The translations under genes and the position numbers were made by a program. The notes under the pieces were generated by a model. It was not told the DNA's origin, did not search any database, and was given only the letters and a program-made list of their open reading frames with translations. DNA of 64,000 bases, taken from contig JAEZTQ010000038.1 of assembly GCA_023443625.1 (NCBI GenBank), positions 28,069 to 92,068 of the forward strand, written 5' to 3'. This stretch comes from Bacillota bacterium (GTDB taxonomy: Bacteria > Bacillota_A > Clostridia > Lachnospirales > Lachnospiraceae). Numbering within the stretch: position 1 is the stretch's first letter; each line of letters starts with the position of its first letter. Positions 1-9,030 of the stretch are shown one piece after another.

Positions 1-707
1 AATCTCTTGTTTATACTATCACTAAATAATGCCCTGGATACTTTTACAAAATAGTTCATAAACATTCTTCCATCAATCATAAAGTAAAAACCAATAATAA
101 AACTAAATATGAGTGTGGTAAGATATTTGGATATATTCGTAATGGAATTTAGAATAGCTGTTCCATACCCTTGCAACAAATCCAGTATAAAGGTTGCAGC
201 CTTTTGAAAATACTGATCAAATTCCTCCGATTGTATGTCCAGCTGATTTAGCTGGGCTTTAATTGTCTTATAAAAGGCATTAAAATTTGTTTTATACTCC
301 TGAGCAAGCTTCACGATATCATCCAAGCTTGCCAATTTTATTTGATCTGTCACTGTAAAAACCAACAAGGAGATCAACCCGGTTATTGCAACAAATAATA
401 TAAATACAGAGGTAACTGCAGCCCAGGTCCTTGGTGCAACAATACGCTTCATAATCCTGACATTCTTTAACTTCTTATACTTCTTCTCAAAGAAATCTAC
501 CACGGGATCCATGAGATAAGCAAATACAAAGCCTAAAATAATGGGCTTTAATATGGTAATCGCTCTGTTAAACTTTACAAATATGGTATTTAAGACATCC
601 GGTGCATTCTTTATTACCAAAGTCAGTGCATAGATTATAATGATTGTTATGATAACATATAAAGATATCTGCATATATTTTTTATTAATTTTTTCTTTCC
701 ATTTCAT
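1..707 (-). CDS. AI-2E family transporter (YhhT/PerM-like), 3' part outside window
   Basis: The minus strand is open from an ATG at 707 to the window edge (at least 235 codons); the usual family length is about 350-400 residues, so the C-terminal third is missing. The N terminus is MKWKEKINKK, followed by a hydrophobic helix, a second helix, a short basic stretch containing KKYKKLKNVR, two more helices, a long polar segment rich in charged residues and then a further membrane segment. This matches the AI-2E transporter family topology, in which the extended polar region sits between the third and fourth helices. Members export small molecules or act as Na+/H+ antiporters, so the substrate here is open. 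The nearest upstream GGGG tract is about 15 bases from the ATG, so the ribosome site is imperfect. Confidence 0.75.
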   Translation of the reverse strand, partial: MKWKEKINKKYMQISLYVIITIIIIYALTLVIKNAPDVLNTIFVKFNRAITILKPIILGFVFAYLMDPVVDFFEKKYKKLKNVRIMKRIVAPRTWAAVTSVFILFVAITGLISLLVFTVTDQIKLASLDDIVKLAQEYKTNFNAFYKTIKAQLNQLDIQSEEFDQYFQKAATFILDLLQGYGTAILNSITNISKYLTTLIFSFIIGFYFMIDGRMFMNYFVKVSRALFSDSINKR

Positions 708-798
708 TCTCGTAACTGTAAATCCCCTTTCTTACCTATGAGATTCCTGGTCACTTCAGTATAACATATAACCCTGGAAAGTAGAAGTTGTTTTTAGA

Positions 799-3441
799 TT
801 AAATTCCCATTAGAAGAATATACTTAAGGTATAATTTTTTAATCATTGGAAGTCCCTGATAAACCTTACTATATAAATTATCCCTAAAAACTTTAACCTT
901 CATAAGTTCCTGCGAGGTTATTCTCCCATAACCAAATCTGGCCTTTCTCACAACCTCCATACATACTTCAAAAACCTCTGCTTCAATATAGGGATTATTT
1001 TCTTTTATATACTCTTCACAATCCTCAAGGCGAGCACCTCTGCTAGGAAGTCCATTACGACATAATGAGAGAATTCTCTCCACCTCCATAAATAAGAATA
1101 ATGCTCTCTTATTTCTGTTATTTTGGCAGCTCCTCCTTCTATTCTTTACTAGGATAAAAGCACTTATAGCTCCAATCATGAGTAGGATAAAGATAATCAA
1201 GAATATATGATTGAGTTTAGCCTCCTCCTCTTTAGTAACTCCCCTACCCACAGCCCTTTTGTCTGAATCCCCTTTATTTGCTGTAGTTCCAGCTTTCTCT
1301 TTTTTCTCTTCAGTTACCTTTTCCTCTTTATCCTCCCTATCCTCTGCTTCTGTATCCCTATCTTGGGGCTTAACTGTTGGAATGGGATTTGTTAGACCCA
1401 ACTGAGGATTTGTCCCATTGTTGTTATTATTTAATAAACTTTCCCTATCAATATCCGTAAATCCTGGTGTAAACTCAATGGGATACCACCCAAATTCATC
1501 CAAATAAACCTCTACCCAGGCATGGGCATTATAATCCTTAACTGTTACCTGGATCTGCTTTGTTTCAATCTCTCTGCTAACACCATCTTTATAAGAGGTG
1601 ATCCTATCATTCCCCAGATGCTTTCCCTTCATGAAATCTTCAGATCCTATAGCATAACCTTCTACATATCTGGCGGGTACTCCCATAGCTCGCAGCATCA
1701 AGGTAGCTGCCGAGGCGTAGTGTGCACAGTAGCCCTTTTTATTTTCATAGTAAAAATATTCAACAAAGTCTTTATCCTCCGCAAGTTTACCAGGAGCCAG
1801 GGAATAACTTGTTCTATCAGCCAAAAGTTCTTTTATATAAAATATCTTATCCCAAGTAGATATTAAGGGTATATTTTCTTTAGCAAAATCCTTCTTTATT
1901 CTTTCTAAACCTTCCTCGGGTAATTGGGTATATACCTCATAGACATACTTACGGTAAAGCTCTTCTCCTGGACTTTCGGTATAATATTCCTTTGAATCAA
2001 CAGAAAGAAAAGCATAGTTACTGTTACGTCTTGCATCATCCATAATAAGATAAGGTAATATAGCATTTGTCATGTTTAAGAAATAATTGAATTCATACTT
2101 ACTCTTCTTCCCCTTAGGTGCCTTGTATAGATCACCAACATCGTAAGCCCCTGAAATCTCATCATAATTGGTGAAATAAGGGGCATAAATGTACTTTTTA
2201 TTGGCCTCCTTATATTCAATCTTACTGTTGCCTTTTGAGATTTCTTTACCTGCGGAAAGGAAATCAATTAAACCATTAGCTACCTCTTCCTCCTGGCTAT
2301 TAAATAATTGATTTATCAGCAGAAAGTTATTATTAATGGGTTGATACTCCTCCAAGGATAACTCCTTTAATAAATCTTTATATTTTGCCTTATCCTCCTT
2401 GGAATTCTCCTCCCAGCTATCTCCCGTATACACACTTCCTACATAACCTTTTAAATAAATACCATCTGTTAATGACTCCAAGGGAGCTGTAAGAATTAAT
2501 TGATCCGAATTGTTATAAATTACTTCTTCTATCTTGCCAAGTTTTCCGCCATCCAGGCCACCAGAAGCATCACTGCCTCCAAAGAGCTGCAAGTCACTAA
2601 ACCAACTATCAAAATCATCTATAGAATAATTCCAAGCTATGGACTGTACTTTTTCTTTCATGTCTTTTATCTTAGTAACCTTTTCATATTTTTCATCTGT
2701 GATAAATAATTTTAAGCAAAAAAAGATTATTAATCCAAGGATACTTAACCAAGCTGCCGCCCTGGTGTTAATTCTGCGCAGCAATACTAATTGCTCTCTA
2801 TTCTTAATATTACGAAAGGGAATTCTTGACCTTGCCAGGTATAATGTAAGGGCAACATACACAATGAGATATGGCTCAGAGGGTACTAAACCAACAAGAA
2901 GACAAAGAACTACAGGTAAAATTAACAATAGGTAGCTTAGATGAATGAAGCGATTTTTCATAATTGCTATGGTCAATAAGGCTATTACAGGAATTAGTAT
3001 CATAATGATTATCAAGGTAGTGTCTGGTAACTGCCTGCTATAATCTGCTTCATAATAGAAGCTTTCATATTTGTAATAAGACATCATACGATCAATAACT
3101 GCATTTTCAATCATAAAAAAACCGTTAGCAATTCTAGGAAAACGACTGATGAAAAAGAGTATATATATAAGTACACCAAAAAATAATTTAACTAAATTAT
3201 AAGAAGAAAAAAAGCATAATGTAAACATAATACCAGAGAATATTACAATTGCCAGATTTATATGAATGTCCACTGCTAAAAGAGCCAAGCATTCCATAAG
3301 TATGGAGCAAAATGTCCAGCTCCCAAGCATTATCATAAGCATCTGGATAATCCTTGCCAATACTTGAAAACCCGGTTTTCTTTCATCAATCATTAAGATT
3401 GACGGCTCAATGACTATTCCATTTTTATGTTCTTTATTCAA
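799..3441 (-). CDS. Membrane transglutaminase-like protein (TgpA/DUF3488 type)
   Basis: 880 residues. About six membrane segments lie in residues 30-250, then a large extracytoplasmic region with a transglutaminase-like core and a final helix near 745-765 with a cytoplasmic tail. The core shows the Cys of GYCAHYASAATLMLRAMGVP (about residue 572), the His of NAHAWVEVY (about 640) and an acidic residue in PIEFTPGF, the expected Cys-His-Asp/Glu order. A low-complexity acidic/lysine linker precedes the last helix. The start is a TTG following GGTGGTGAGG. It is the last gene of a three-gene set with DUF58 and MoxR genes, a widespread trio in which MoxR ATPases act as chaperones. Substrate unknown; envelope protein or peptide processing is likely. 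Confidence 0.85.
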   Translation of the reverse strand: MNKEHKNGIVIEPSILMIDERKPGFQVLARIIQMLMIMLGSWTFCSILMECLALLAVDIHINLAIVIFSGIMFTLCFFSSYNLVKLFFGVLIYILFFISRFPRIANGFFMIENAVIDRMMSYYKYESFYYEADYSRQLPDTTLIIIMILIPVIALLTIAIMKNRFIHLSYLLLILPVVLCLLVGLVPSEPYLIVYVALTLYLARSRIPFRNIKNREQLVLLRRINTRAAAWLSILGLIIFFCLKLFITDEKYEKVTKIKDMKEKVQSIAWNYSIDDFDSWFSDLQLFGGSDASGGLDGGKLGKIEEVIYNNSDQLILTAPLESLTDGIYLKGYVGSVYTGDSWEENSKEDKAKYKDLLKELSLEEYQPINNNFLLINQLFNSQEEEVANGLIDFLSAGKEISKGNSKIEYKEANKKYIYAPYFTNYDEISGAYDVGDLYKAPKGKKSKYEFNYFLNMTNAILPYLIMDDARRNSNYAFLSVDSKEYYTESPGEELYRKYVYEVYTQLPEEGLERIKKDFAKENIPLISTWDKIFYIKELLADRTSYSLAPGKLAEDKDFVEYFYYENKKGYCAHYASAATLMLRAMGVPARYVEGYAIGSEDFMKGKHLGNDRITSYKDGVSREIETKQIQVTVKDYNAHAWVEVYLDEFGWYPIEFTPGFTDIDRESLLNNNNNGTNPQLGLTNPIPTVKPQDRDTEAEDREDKEEKVTEEKKEKAGTTANKGDSDKRAVGRGVTKEEEAKLNHIFLIIFILLMIGAISAFILVKNRRRSCQNNRNKRALFLFMEVERILSLCRNGLPSRGARLEDCEEYIKENNPYIEAEVFEVCMEVVRKARFGYGRITSQELMKVKVFRDNLYSKVYQGLPMIKKLYLKYILLMGI

Positions 3442-3457
3442 ATCCTCACCACCATTT

Positions 3458-4675
3458 CTAGCTCAGGAATAATTCTTGCATATCACTACAAAGAGTACGA
3501 ATATCTATGGACCATACACTTATACCATCTTCCATGGATTGCTGTATTAACTCTTCCTCGCTGTTACGAAGATTTTGTCCCCTGCTTCTATCCTCCAGAT
3601 AAATAATCTGCTTGTCCTGGGCCTTGAGTACAGAAATAGAATCCACCCATTGCCTTGATATCTTCCCTGTAATAATAAATAAATCCGTATATTGCTCATG
3701 GGGATATTCAGCAAGATAGAAGAGCGAAGCATCTATCTCCTTCCCATATAAACTTGCCTGCAATAAACCGTCAACAGCTTCAAATAAATCCTTTTCATCA
3801 GAGATATGTACCCTCTTGCAGGTACCATGCTCCTGATCATACCAGGACAAAATGTGAAGCTGCTTCCTCAGCAAAAAAGAATAAGAAAGGGATAAAGCAC
3901 ATTCTAAGACAGCATCTATATAGAACAAACTATTATCTTGGTTTGGAACACCAAAATCCACAAAGATCAGTACACAGTAATTAACAGGATCACTAAAATC
4001 TTTAATCATAAGCTGATTTAGTTTACTGCTCAACTTCCAATGAATTCTTTGTAAACGGTCACCTTCACGATATTCCCTGATTTCAAATACCTCTGAGGGA
4101 TCATCTCCCTTTTTAACCGGGGAATAATTATCACTTTCTACTAACTGAGAGTTTTTATTGGTAAGATAGTTTTGCTCCAGCTCATAATAAGTAGGTAAGA
4201 CTGCTGTTTTAATTTCCTCAGTCTGCTTTCTCTTCATTGAAAATAATTTTAAGTAGTCAAAAAAGCGAATTCCCTCTAAACTCACAATTATATTCCCTGC
4301 GTATTCCGAGGTTAAGCTACAGACATAGGAAGTTTTCGTTCTGCAGTCTAGGGAAACAGCTACTGTCTTTTTATATTTTTTGGGTAGGTAGGCATTCTTA
4401 TAACTAAGATATAGATTAATATAGGATACAGGAAATATTGTGGGATTACTCAACCTTATAGTAATTGGAAGCTCCTCTCCTTTGTTGGCTATGTGTACCG
4501 TTGACATGAGCTCTGCCTTAATTTTAAAACGGCAATAACATAAGATTAAAAATAGGACAAAGGGCATAATTACTATAAGCAGAAAAAGAATGGCTGTATA
4601 ATATTTATTATATAAAATTGACAGCACTCCCACGCAAGCCACCAGGATCAGATACCATATTTTATTACGTAGCAT
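3458..4675 (-). CDS. DUF58 domain protein
   Basis: 405 residues. Two hydrophobic helices at the N terminus (about 8-45) are followed by a soluble part. The diagnostic DUF58 signature is REYREGDRLQRIHWKLSSK near residue 200, followed by a von Willebrand A-like region (CVLIFVDFG) near 232. Proteins of this family occur next to MoxR AAA ATPases and transglutaminase-like membrane proteins. The present gene sits 18 bases after the MoxR gene and 16 bases before the transglutaminase gene on the same strand, so an operon is very likely. A metal-ion-dependent adhesion role is known for some relatives. The molecular function here is not established. Confidence 0.85.
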   Translation of the reverse strand: MLRNKIWYLILVACVGVLSILYNKYYTAILFLLIVIMPFVLFLILCYCRFKIKAELMSTVHIANKGEELPITIRLSNPTIFPVSYINLYLSYKNAYLPKKYKKTVAVSLDCRTKTSYVCSLTSEYAGNIIVSLEGIRFFDYLKLFSMKRKQTEEIKTAVLPTYYELEQNYLTNKNSQLVESDNYSPVKKGDDPSEVFEIREYREGDRLQRIHWKLSSKLNQLMIKDFSDPVNYCVLIFVDFGVPNQDNSLFYIDAVLECALSLSYSFLLRKQLHILSWYDQEHGTCKRVHISDEKDLFEAVDGLLQASLYGKEIDASLFYLAEYPHEQYTDLFIITGKISRQWVDSISVLKAQDKQIIYLEDRSRGQNLRNSEEELIQQSMEDGISVWSIDIRTLCSDMQELFLS

Positions 4676-4693
4676 CTCTTCACCAGTACCTTT

Positions 4694-5659
4694 CTAATAA
4701 TTTGCATAGGTTTCCTTCTTAAGGATTCTAGGCGCCTTTACTGTACGCAAGATGTCATCTAAAAGGTTGTCCACAGTAACATTATTCACTCTTGCCTTGG
4801 GCTTTAATATCATTCTATGGGCTGTTACATCTTTAAAAATATATTGTACATCTGCCGGCACCACATAATCTCTCCTGTTTAGGAAGGCAATCGCTTTAAC
4901 CATATTCATAATTGCCAGAGAACCTCTTGGGCTTACACCCAGTTCAATCAGTGGATTTTCTCTCGTCTGCTGGACTAAAAGTGTAATATATTCATATATA
5001 GAATCGTGTACATAGACCTCATCAACCATGTTCTGCATGCCCATTATTTCTTCTTTCTCTACGATACGAGCTACATAATCCAGAGGATTTACGCTTTGGC
5101 GTTCCTTCAAAATTCCAATCTCACTCTTCATATCCGGATAACCCATGGAAAGCCTTACCATAAAACGATCTAGCTGGGATTCAGGTAAAATCTGAGTTCC
5201 TATGGAGCCAATGGGATTCTGGGTTGCTATAACCACAAAGGGCTTTGGAACTTCTCTGGTTACACTATCTACAGTAACCTTCCCTTCCTCCATCACTTCA
5301 AGCAAAGCTGATTGGGTTTTTGATGAGGTACGGTTAATCTCATCGGCTAGAAACATATTGCACATAACGGCACCAGGCTTATATTGAAAGCTCTCCCCAT
5401 TCTTATTCAGAAGATGAAAGCCAACTACATCTGTTGGCAATACATCAGGAGTAAACTGAAGTCTATGATAATCCAAAGCCATTGCTTTGGAAAATGCTAA
5501 TGCCAAGGTAGTTTTTCCCACACCCGGATGATCCTCTAGAAGGATGTGACCCTTTGCCAATATGGCGGTTAAAACTTTACCAATTATTTCTCTTTTTCCG
5601 ATAACAACTTTATTTACTTCGTCTATAATACGAACTGCGTTTCTATTATTTGGTAGCAT
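4694..5659 (-). CDS. MoxR family AAA+ ATPase
   Basis: 321 residues, usual MoxR length. Walker A is LLEDHPGVGKTTLA (residues about 40-53), Walker B is MFLADEINR (about 101-109), and the sensor-1 region is VVIATQNPIG followed by LPESQLDRFM, all typical of MoxR ATPases. The C-terminal AAA lid contains the family SPRGSLAIMNMVKA segment. MoxR proteins act as chaperones for maturation of proteins with vWA domains, here plausibly the DUF58 product encoded immediately downstream. The gene is first in the operon; its ATG at 5659 has AAGGAAGG upstream. Transcription diverges from the foldase gene at 5923. Confidence 0.93.
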   Translation of the reverse strand: MLPNNRNAVRIIDEVNKVVIGKREIIGKVLTAILAKGHILLEDHPGVGKTTLALAFSKAMALDYHRLQFTPDVLPTDVVGFHLLNKNGESFQYKPGAVMCNMFLADEINRTSSKTQSALLEVMEEGKVTVDSVTREVPKPFVVIATQNPIGSIGTQILPESQLDRFMVRLSMGYPDMKSEIGILKERQSVNPLDYVARIVEKEEIMGMQNMVDEVYVHDSIYEYITLLVQQTRENPLIELGVSPRGSLAIMNMVKAIAFLNRRDYVVPADVQYIFKDVTAHRMILKPKARVNNVTVDNLLDDILRTVKAPRILKKETYANY

Positions 5660-5862
5660 AAGTCATTTCCTTCCTTTGAGTTATTCGCAACAATTATAAC
5701 ATAGTATACATAATTTTAAAACTCTTCCAAGCTATAAAATTCTTAAGAATTTATGAAAAACATTAGGCCTTATGAAAATATAACCGAATATCCCATTATT
5801 AATCATTTCACCTAAAAATAGGGTTCATAATAAGTATATTTTGTGAACGACGGGGTTATGTA

Positions 5863-5890
5863 TTGACTTATAAAATAAAATGATTAAAAT
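5863..5890 (+). promoter_or_regulatory. Candidate sigma-A promoter for the foldase gene
   Basis: TTGACT at 5863-5868 and TAAAAT at 5885-5890 are separated by 16 bases, about 33 bases upstream of the GTG start at 5923. The region also separates this gene from the divergent MoxR operon. Confidence 0.5.
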
Positions 5891-5922
5891 TAATCTATGA
5901 ACATATTATGGAGGTAGTAAAG

Positions 5923-7020
5923 GTGAATCATTCAAAGAAATTAAAAGCAAAAAAAGTTAAAGAGGAAAAGCTGATTAACAAGCCCATAAGCAGCATATCG
6001 AAGCCTTGGATTGTTATTGCTGCTGCGCTGATAGTCATACTCATAGGAGCACTAATCTTCGACCAGGTTTATGAACCCAGATTAATGACTGTTGATGGTA
6101 AGAAATATCGTATGAAGGATTTATCCTATTATTTCCTTAATGTAGAATCAAGCTATAGCAGCTATAGTCAAATGTTTGGTGGAAATATATGGGACATGAC
6201 ATATGATGAAGAAGCAGGAACAACCATGAGAGATGTTGCCAGAACTGAAGCAATAGACCAATCCCTTTATAATGAAATACTATATAATGAAGCTATTGCA
6301 GCGGGCTATGCTTTAACAGAGGATGAAATAAAAACTGTAGATGAGAATGTTAACTCCCTCTTGAAGGAGCAGCTTTCCAAGGAAGTTATCAAAAAGAACA
6401 ACTTTACTAATGCATATTTAAAAGAAATGATAAGTAAAACCACCTTAGTTAGCCGTTTCCGTGAGGATAAAATCAAAGAGTTTAATATCGATGAAGAGAA
6501 AATTAAAGCAGGCGTTGTATATGATGACTTCAGACAATATGATATTGAGTACTTACGCATCTCAACTAAGACAACCAATGATGACGGTGAATCCGTAGAT
6601 CTTACAGAGGAGGAGAAAAAAGCCGCCTATGATAAGCTAAGTGGATACGTAGATAAAGCAAAGGCCACCGAGGATTGGTCTACTTTATTAGGTGAAGATG
6701 AGACAGATGTTACTTATTTGGATACACAATTCTTGGAAAGCGACAGCACCTTCTCTGAAGAATTTGAAAAAATGATGATGGGAATGAATAATGGTGAAAT
6801 CAGTGATATCTATGAAGATACGACCGGTTATTATCTAGTTCGCATGGTTAATAACAATTCATCAGAAAGCTATGACAATGAAGTTGAAAGCCAAATAACA
6901 GATGCAGAGAATACTGCCTTTGACGAAGAATATGAAAAAATCAAGGCAAATCATACCTATGATTTAAATGATCGTGCTATTAAAGGTTTAAAAATGGGTA
7001 GCTTAACCTTAGCCAACTAG
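5923..7020 (+). CDS. PrsA/SurA-like peptidyl-prolyl isomerase / foldase, membrane anchored
   Basis: 365 residues from the GTG at 5923. An in-frame ATG exists at 5908, but the ribosome site GGAGG (5910-5914) lies inside that extension and 8 bases before the GTG, so GTG is the better start. A basic N terminus (KKLKAKKVKEEK) precedes one hydrophobic helix near residues 28-46, giving a type II anchor rather than a lipobox. A SurA_N-like helical region follows. The C-terminal third (TEDWSTLLGE to TTGYYLVRMVN) has the pattern of parvulin-type rotamase domains. Extracytoplasmic folding of secreted proteins is the likely role, fitting a cell with many secreted hydrolases. The parvulin part is divergent, so catalytic activity is uncertain. 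Confidence 0.8.
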   Translation: MNHSKKLKAKKVKEEKLINKPISSISKPWIVIAAALIVILIGALIFDQVYEPRLMTVDGKKYRMKDLSYYFLNVESSYSSYSQMFGGNIWDMTYDEEAGTTMRDVARTEAIDQSLYNEILYNEAIAAGYALTEDEIKTVDENVNSLLKEQLSKEVIKKNNFTNAYLKEMISKTTLVSRFREDKIKEFNIDEEKIKAGVVYDDFRQYDIEYLRISTKTTNDDGESVDLTEEEKKAAYDKLSGYVDKAKATEDWSTLLGEDETDVTYLDTQFLESDSTFSEEFEKMMMGMNNGEISDIYEDTTGYYLVRMVNNNSSESYDNEVESQITDAENTAFDEEYEKIKANHTYDLNDRAIKGLKMGSLTLAN

Positions 7021-7095
7021 TTTCTCTACTATCATGAATAAAAATCTCCTTTTTAGTAATAATATAAATGATTAATTTATAAAAAGGAGATTATT

Positions 7096-7278
7096 ATGGC
7101 AAAGAACAAAAACAACAATAGCACCAAAAATAGTGCTTCTGACAAGAATAAGAATAATGCAAGCAGCAATAAAAGCAGCTCTGGTAGCAGCAAAAACAGC
7201 ACTGGCGGTTCTATGAAGGATACTCACTCCCAGACACCTGACAATAGCCCTTCCCGAAGTGGCCCCGGTGGTGAATAA
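7096..7278 (+). CDS. Small Asn/Ser/Lys-rich hydrophilic protein, function unknown
   Basis: 60 residues, nearly all Asn, Ser, Lys, Gly and Thr, with no hydrophobic core and a PSRSGPGGE end. The ATG at 7096 is preceded by AAAAAGGAGA with good spacing, and a strong terminator follows, which supports a real gene despite low complexity. It is predicted to be intrinsically disordered. The similar 55-residue disordered product at 8754-8921 is nearby. No family is recognised; a spore- or envelope-associated small protein is only a guess. Confidence 0.6.
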   Translation: MAKNKNNNSTKNSASDKNKNNASSNKSSSGSSKNSTGGSMKDTHSQTPDNSPSRSGPGGE

Positions 7279-7294
7279 GAATTTTTAATAATCC

Positions 7295-7363
7295 TTAAGT
7301 AAGATAGCAGCAGTGGACTTTGTTAATGTAACATGCATAAGTCCCTGCTGCTATTTTACTTAA
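7295..7363. terminator. Bidirectional intrinsic terminator between convergent genes
   Basis: A near-perfect inverted repeat of about 25 bp (7295-7320 against 7339-7363, core ATAGCAGCAG / CTGCTGCTAT, one mismatch and one bulge) lies between the plus-strand small protein and the minus-strand DUF3298 gene. Confidence 0.85.
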
Positions 7364-7385
7364 TACTTTAAAAGGTGTTTTAGTG

Positions 7386-8072
7386 TTAATCACATCGAGG
7401 CATCATTGCATTACCTGGGCCGTAGGGGATTACAAAGGTTGGTATTCCAGCTGCATATGGAGCAATATCATATTGTTGATAAAATATGACTAATCCTTCT
7501 TTCGTTATATAGAAGCTGTTTGCTTTAAAATTCTGTAAAGTCAGTGTCTTATAATCATCAAAATACAAAGCCTTTTCTTCTAAAATTTGTTGCTCAATCT
7601 GACTGTTTATGGTATTAATAATAAAATCCTTATAGTGATCATTGTGAGGGAAAAAGTCCCCTAACTCCATTCTCCTACTATGGGACAGATCCCAGGTATC
7701 CGAATAACGTATGGTAAGTCCATGGGCTCCCCCCGTATATTCATATTGGTCAAAATATAAGCTTAAAGCACAATTTTGATTATAGGTTACTGTGAAATCT
7801 ACATAGGCCTCAAACATATGAACCGGATAATTATTTGCCACAGAATATTCATAATCAACTATGGCCATCTGATATAAATTCATTACATTGGATCTTTCAT
7901 ACATAACCGCTTTTGTTCTGTAGAGAGAATTCAACTTATTAGCAAAAACCTCATATGTCTCTGAAACGAACTTGGGGTACTTAATTGTATACCGCATTAT
8001 TAGGGTATTCTTATAATACATATCCTGTTGTATAACTTTCTCTCTGACAAACATCTGATACTTTGCAGGCAT
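7386..8072 (-). CDS. DUF3298/DUF4163 (RsiV-like) domain protein without membrane anchor
   Basis: 228 residues. The N-terminal part (YTIKYPKFVS to FEAYVDFTVTYNQNCALSLYFD) fits the DUF4163/PdaC-type fold, and EYTGGAHGLT with the C-terminal FYQQYDIAPYAAGIPTFVIPY is the standard DUF3298 signature found in RsiV, the lysozyme-binding anti-sigma factor, and in PdaC-type deacetylases. No signal peptide, membrane helix or catalytic deacetylase domain is present, so this is a stand-alone copy, possibly cytoplasmic. The ATG at 8072 follows GGAGG with good spacing. Lysozyme or glycan binding would be inferred from relatives only. Confidence 0.8.
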   Translation of the reverse strand: MPAKYQMFVREKVIQQDMYYKNTLIMRYTIKYPKFVSETYEVFANKLNSLYRTKAVMYERSNVMNLYQMAIVDYEYSVANNYPVHMFEAYVDFTVTYNQNCALSLYFDQYEYTGGAHGLTIRYSDTWDLSHSRRMELGDFFPHNDHYKDFIINTINSQIEQQILEEKALYFDDYKTLTLQNFKANSFYITKEGLVIFYQQYDIAPYAAGIPTFVIPYGPGNAMMPRCD

Positions 8073-8279
8073 TACTTCACCTCCTAAGCCATATCCTTTA
8101 TTACATCATATGCTTAGTAAATGTCCCATATTCTTGTCCTCTTATTTAAAATCCTTGATGCTATCTAGAAATATCAAAGATGTGTAAATAAAGTAATAAA
8201 TATGTTGCATTATAAAGTAACTACACCCTGTCCTATTGCATATATAATTAGTGAATAATTTGTAAAGGCATGTCATTTT

Positions 8280-8603
8280 ATGGTAAGCGCAATGGCTGAT
8301 TTTAGAGTTATTATTCTATCTAATATAATATATAATAGAAGTTTTTTATTTATATATATTATAATATTGGTTATATTCTTCCTCCTTGGCTTAGCATTAG
8401 GTCTTAATATTAATTCACGCAATATTCATACAACAGATAAAGCAGCTTCTAGCACAAAAGGTTTAATGAATAATGCAGAACCTATGAATAACATTGGTCA
8501 AAGCGTCAAGGACATAGCAGATGTACAAATTGATAGACCTATTTCACAGACATCTCGCTCAAGACACAGAAATCATTCCCATCATTCCAATTCCCATCAT
8601 TAG
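8280..8603 (+). CDS. Small single-helix membrane protein with His-rich tail
   Basis: 107 residues: a hydrophobic helix at about 21-41, then a polar region ending in a basic, histidine-rich tail (RSRHRNHSHHSNSHH). The first ATG has only a weak AAAGG 13 bases upstream; the ATG at 8292 is an alternative start and has no better site. A perfect 22-bp hairpin follows the stop, which supports a transcribed gene. The His-rich tail could bind metal ions, but no family is recognised. Confidence 0.5.
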   Translation: MVSAMADFRVIILSNIIYNRSFLFIYIIILVIFFLLGLALGLNINSRNIHTTDKAASSTKGLMNNAEPMNNIGQSVKDIADVQIDRPISQTSRSRHRNHSHHSNSHH

Positions 8604-8648
8604 GAATTGCTACCTAAATCCCCATATATAAGGTAATCTATGAAGAAT

Positions 8649-8698
8649 GACATTGAAAAAGGTATCTGTTGGTGTTAACAGATACCTTTTTCAATGTC
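8649..8698. terminator. Perfect 22-bp hairpin, bidirectional terminator
   Basis: 8649-8670 and 8677-8698 are exact reverse complements with a 6-base loop (GGTGTT). A-runs and T-runs in the arms allow termination in both directions, matching the convergent genes on either side. Confidence 0.9.
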
Positions 8699-8753
8699 TA
8701 TTGTCTTTGTTAAATCATCCACTCTACTGCTCTTGAGTTTGATATATTAGTAT

Positions 8754-8921
8754 TTACTCATAGTTTGTATTTGTTTTTTTCGAAGAATCCTTAACCTCTC
8801 TGCTGCTTTTATTATCCTGCCAATCATTTGTTGAACTTGTACTGCTTGTTTGTTTACCTTCCCGATTTATAGCTTCTTTTTCCTTCTCCTTACGATATCT
8901 TTGATTTGATTGTTTACTCAA
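8754..8921 (-). CDS. Small disordered Lys/Ser/Thr/Asn-rich protein, function unknown
   Basis: 55 residues if translation starts at the TTG at 8921, which has AAGGAAGTGAG immediately upstream. The frame is open further back to an ATG at 8981, but that codon has no ribosome site. The product is charged and polar throughout (SKQSNQRYRKEKEKEAINRE at the N terminus, SSKKTNTNYE at the end). It resembles the product at 7096-7278 in composition but not in sequence. No function is recognised. Confidence 0.5.
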   Translation of the reverse strand: MSKQSNQRYRKEKEKEAINREGKQTSSTSSTNDWQDNKSSREVKDSSKKTNTNYE

Positions 8922-9030
8922 GGTCTCACTTCCTTTTTCCATAATAAAATTAGTATCTGTAAAATCACCGCTCTTATGCATGACAGGACTCTCAAGCCCT
9001 TAGTAATTTATCTCAGGCATGAGTCCAGCC

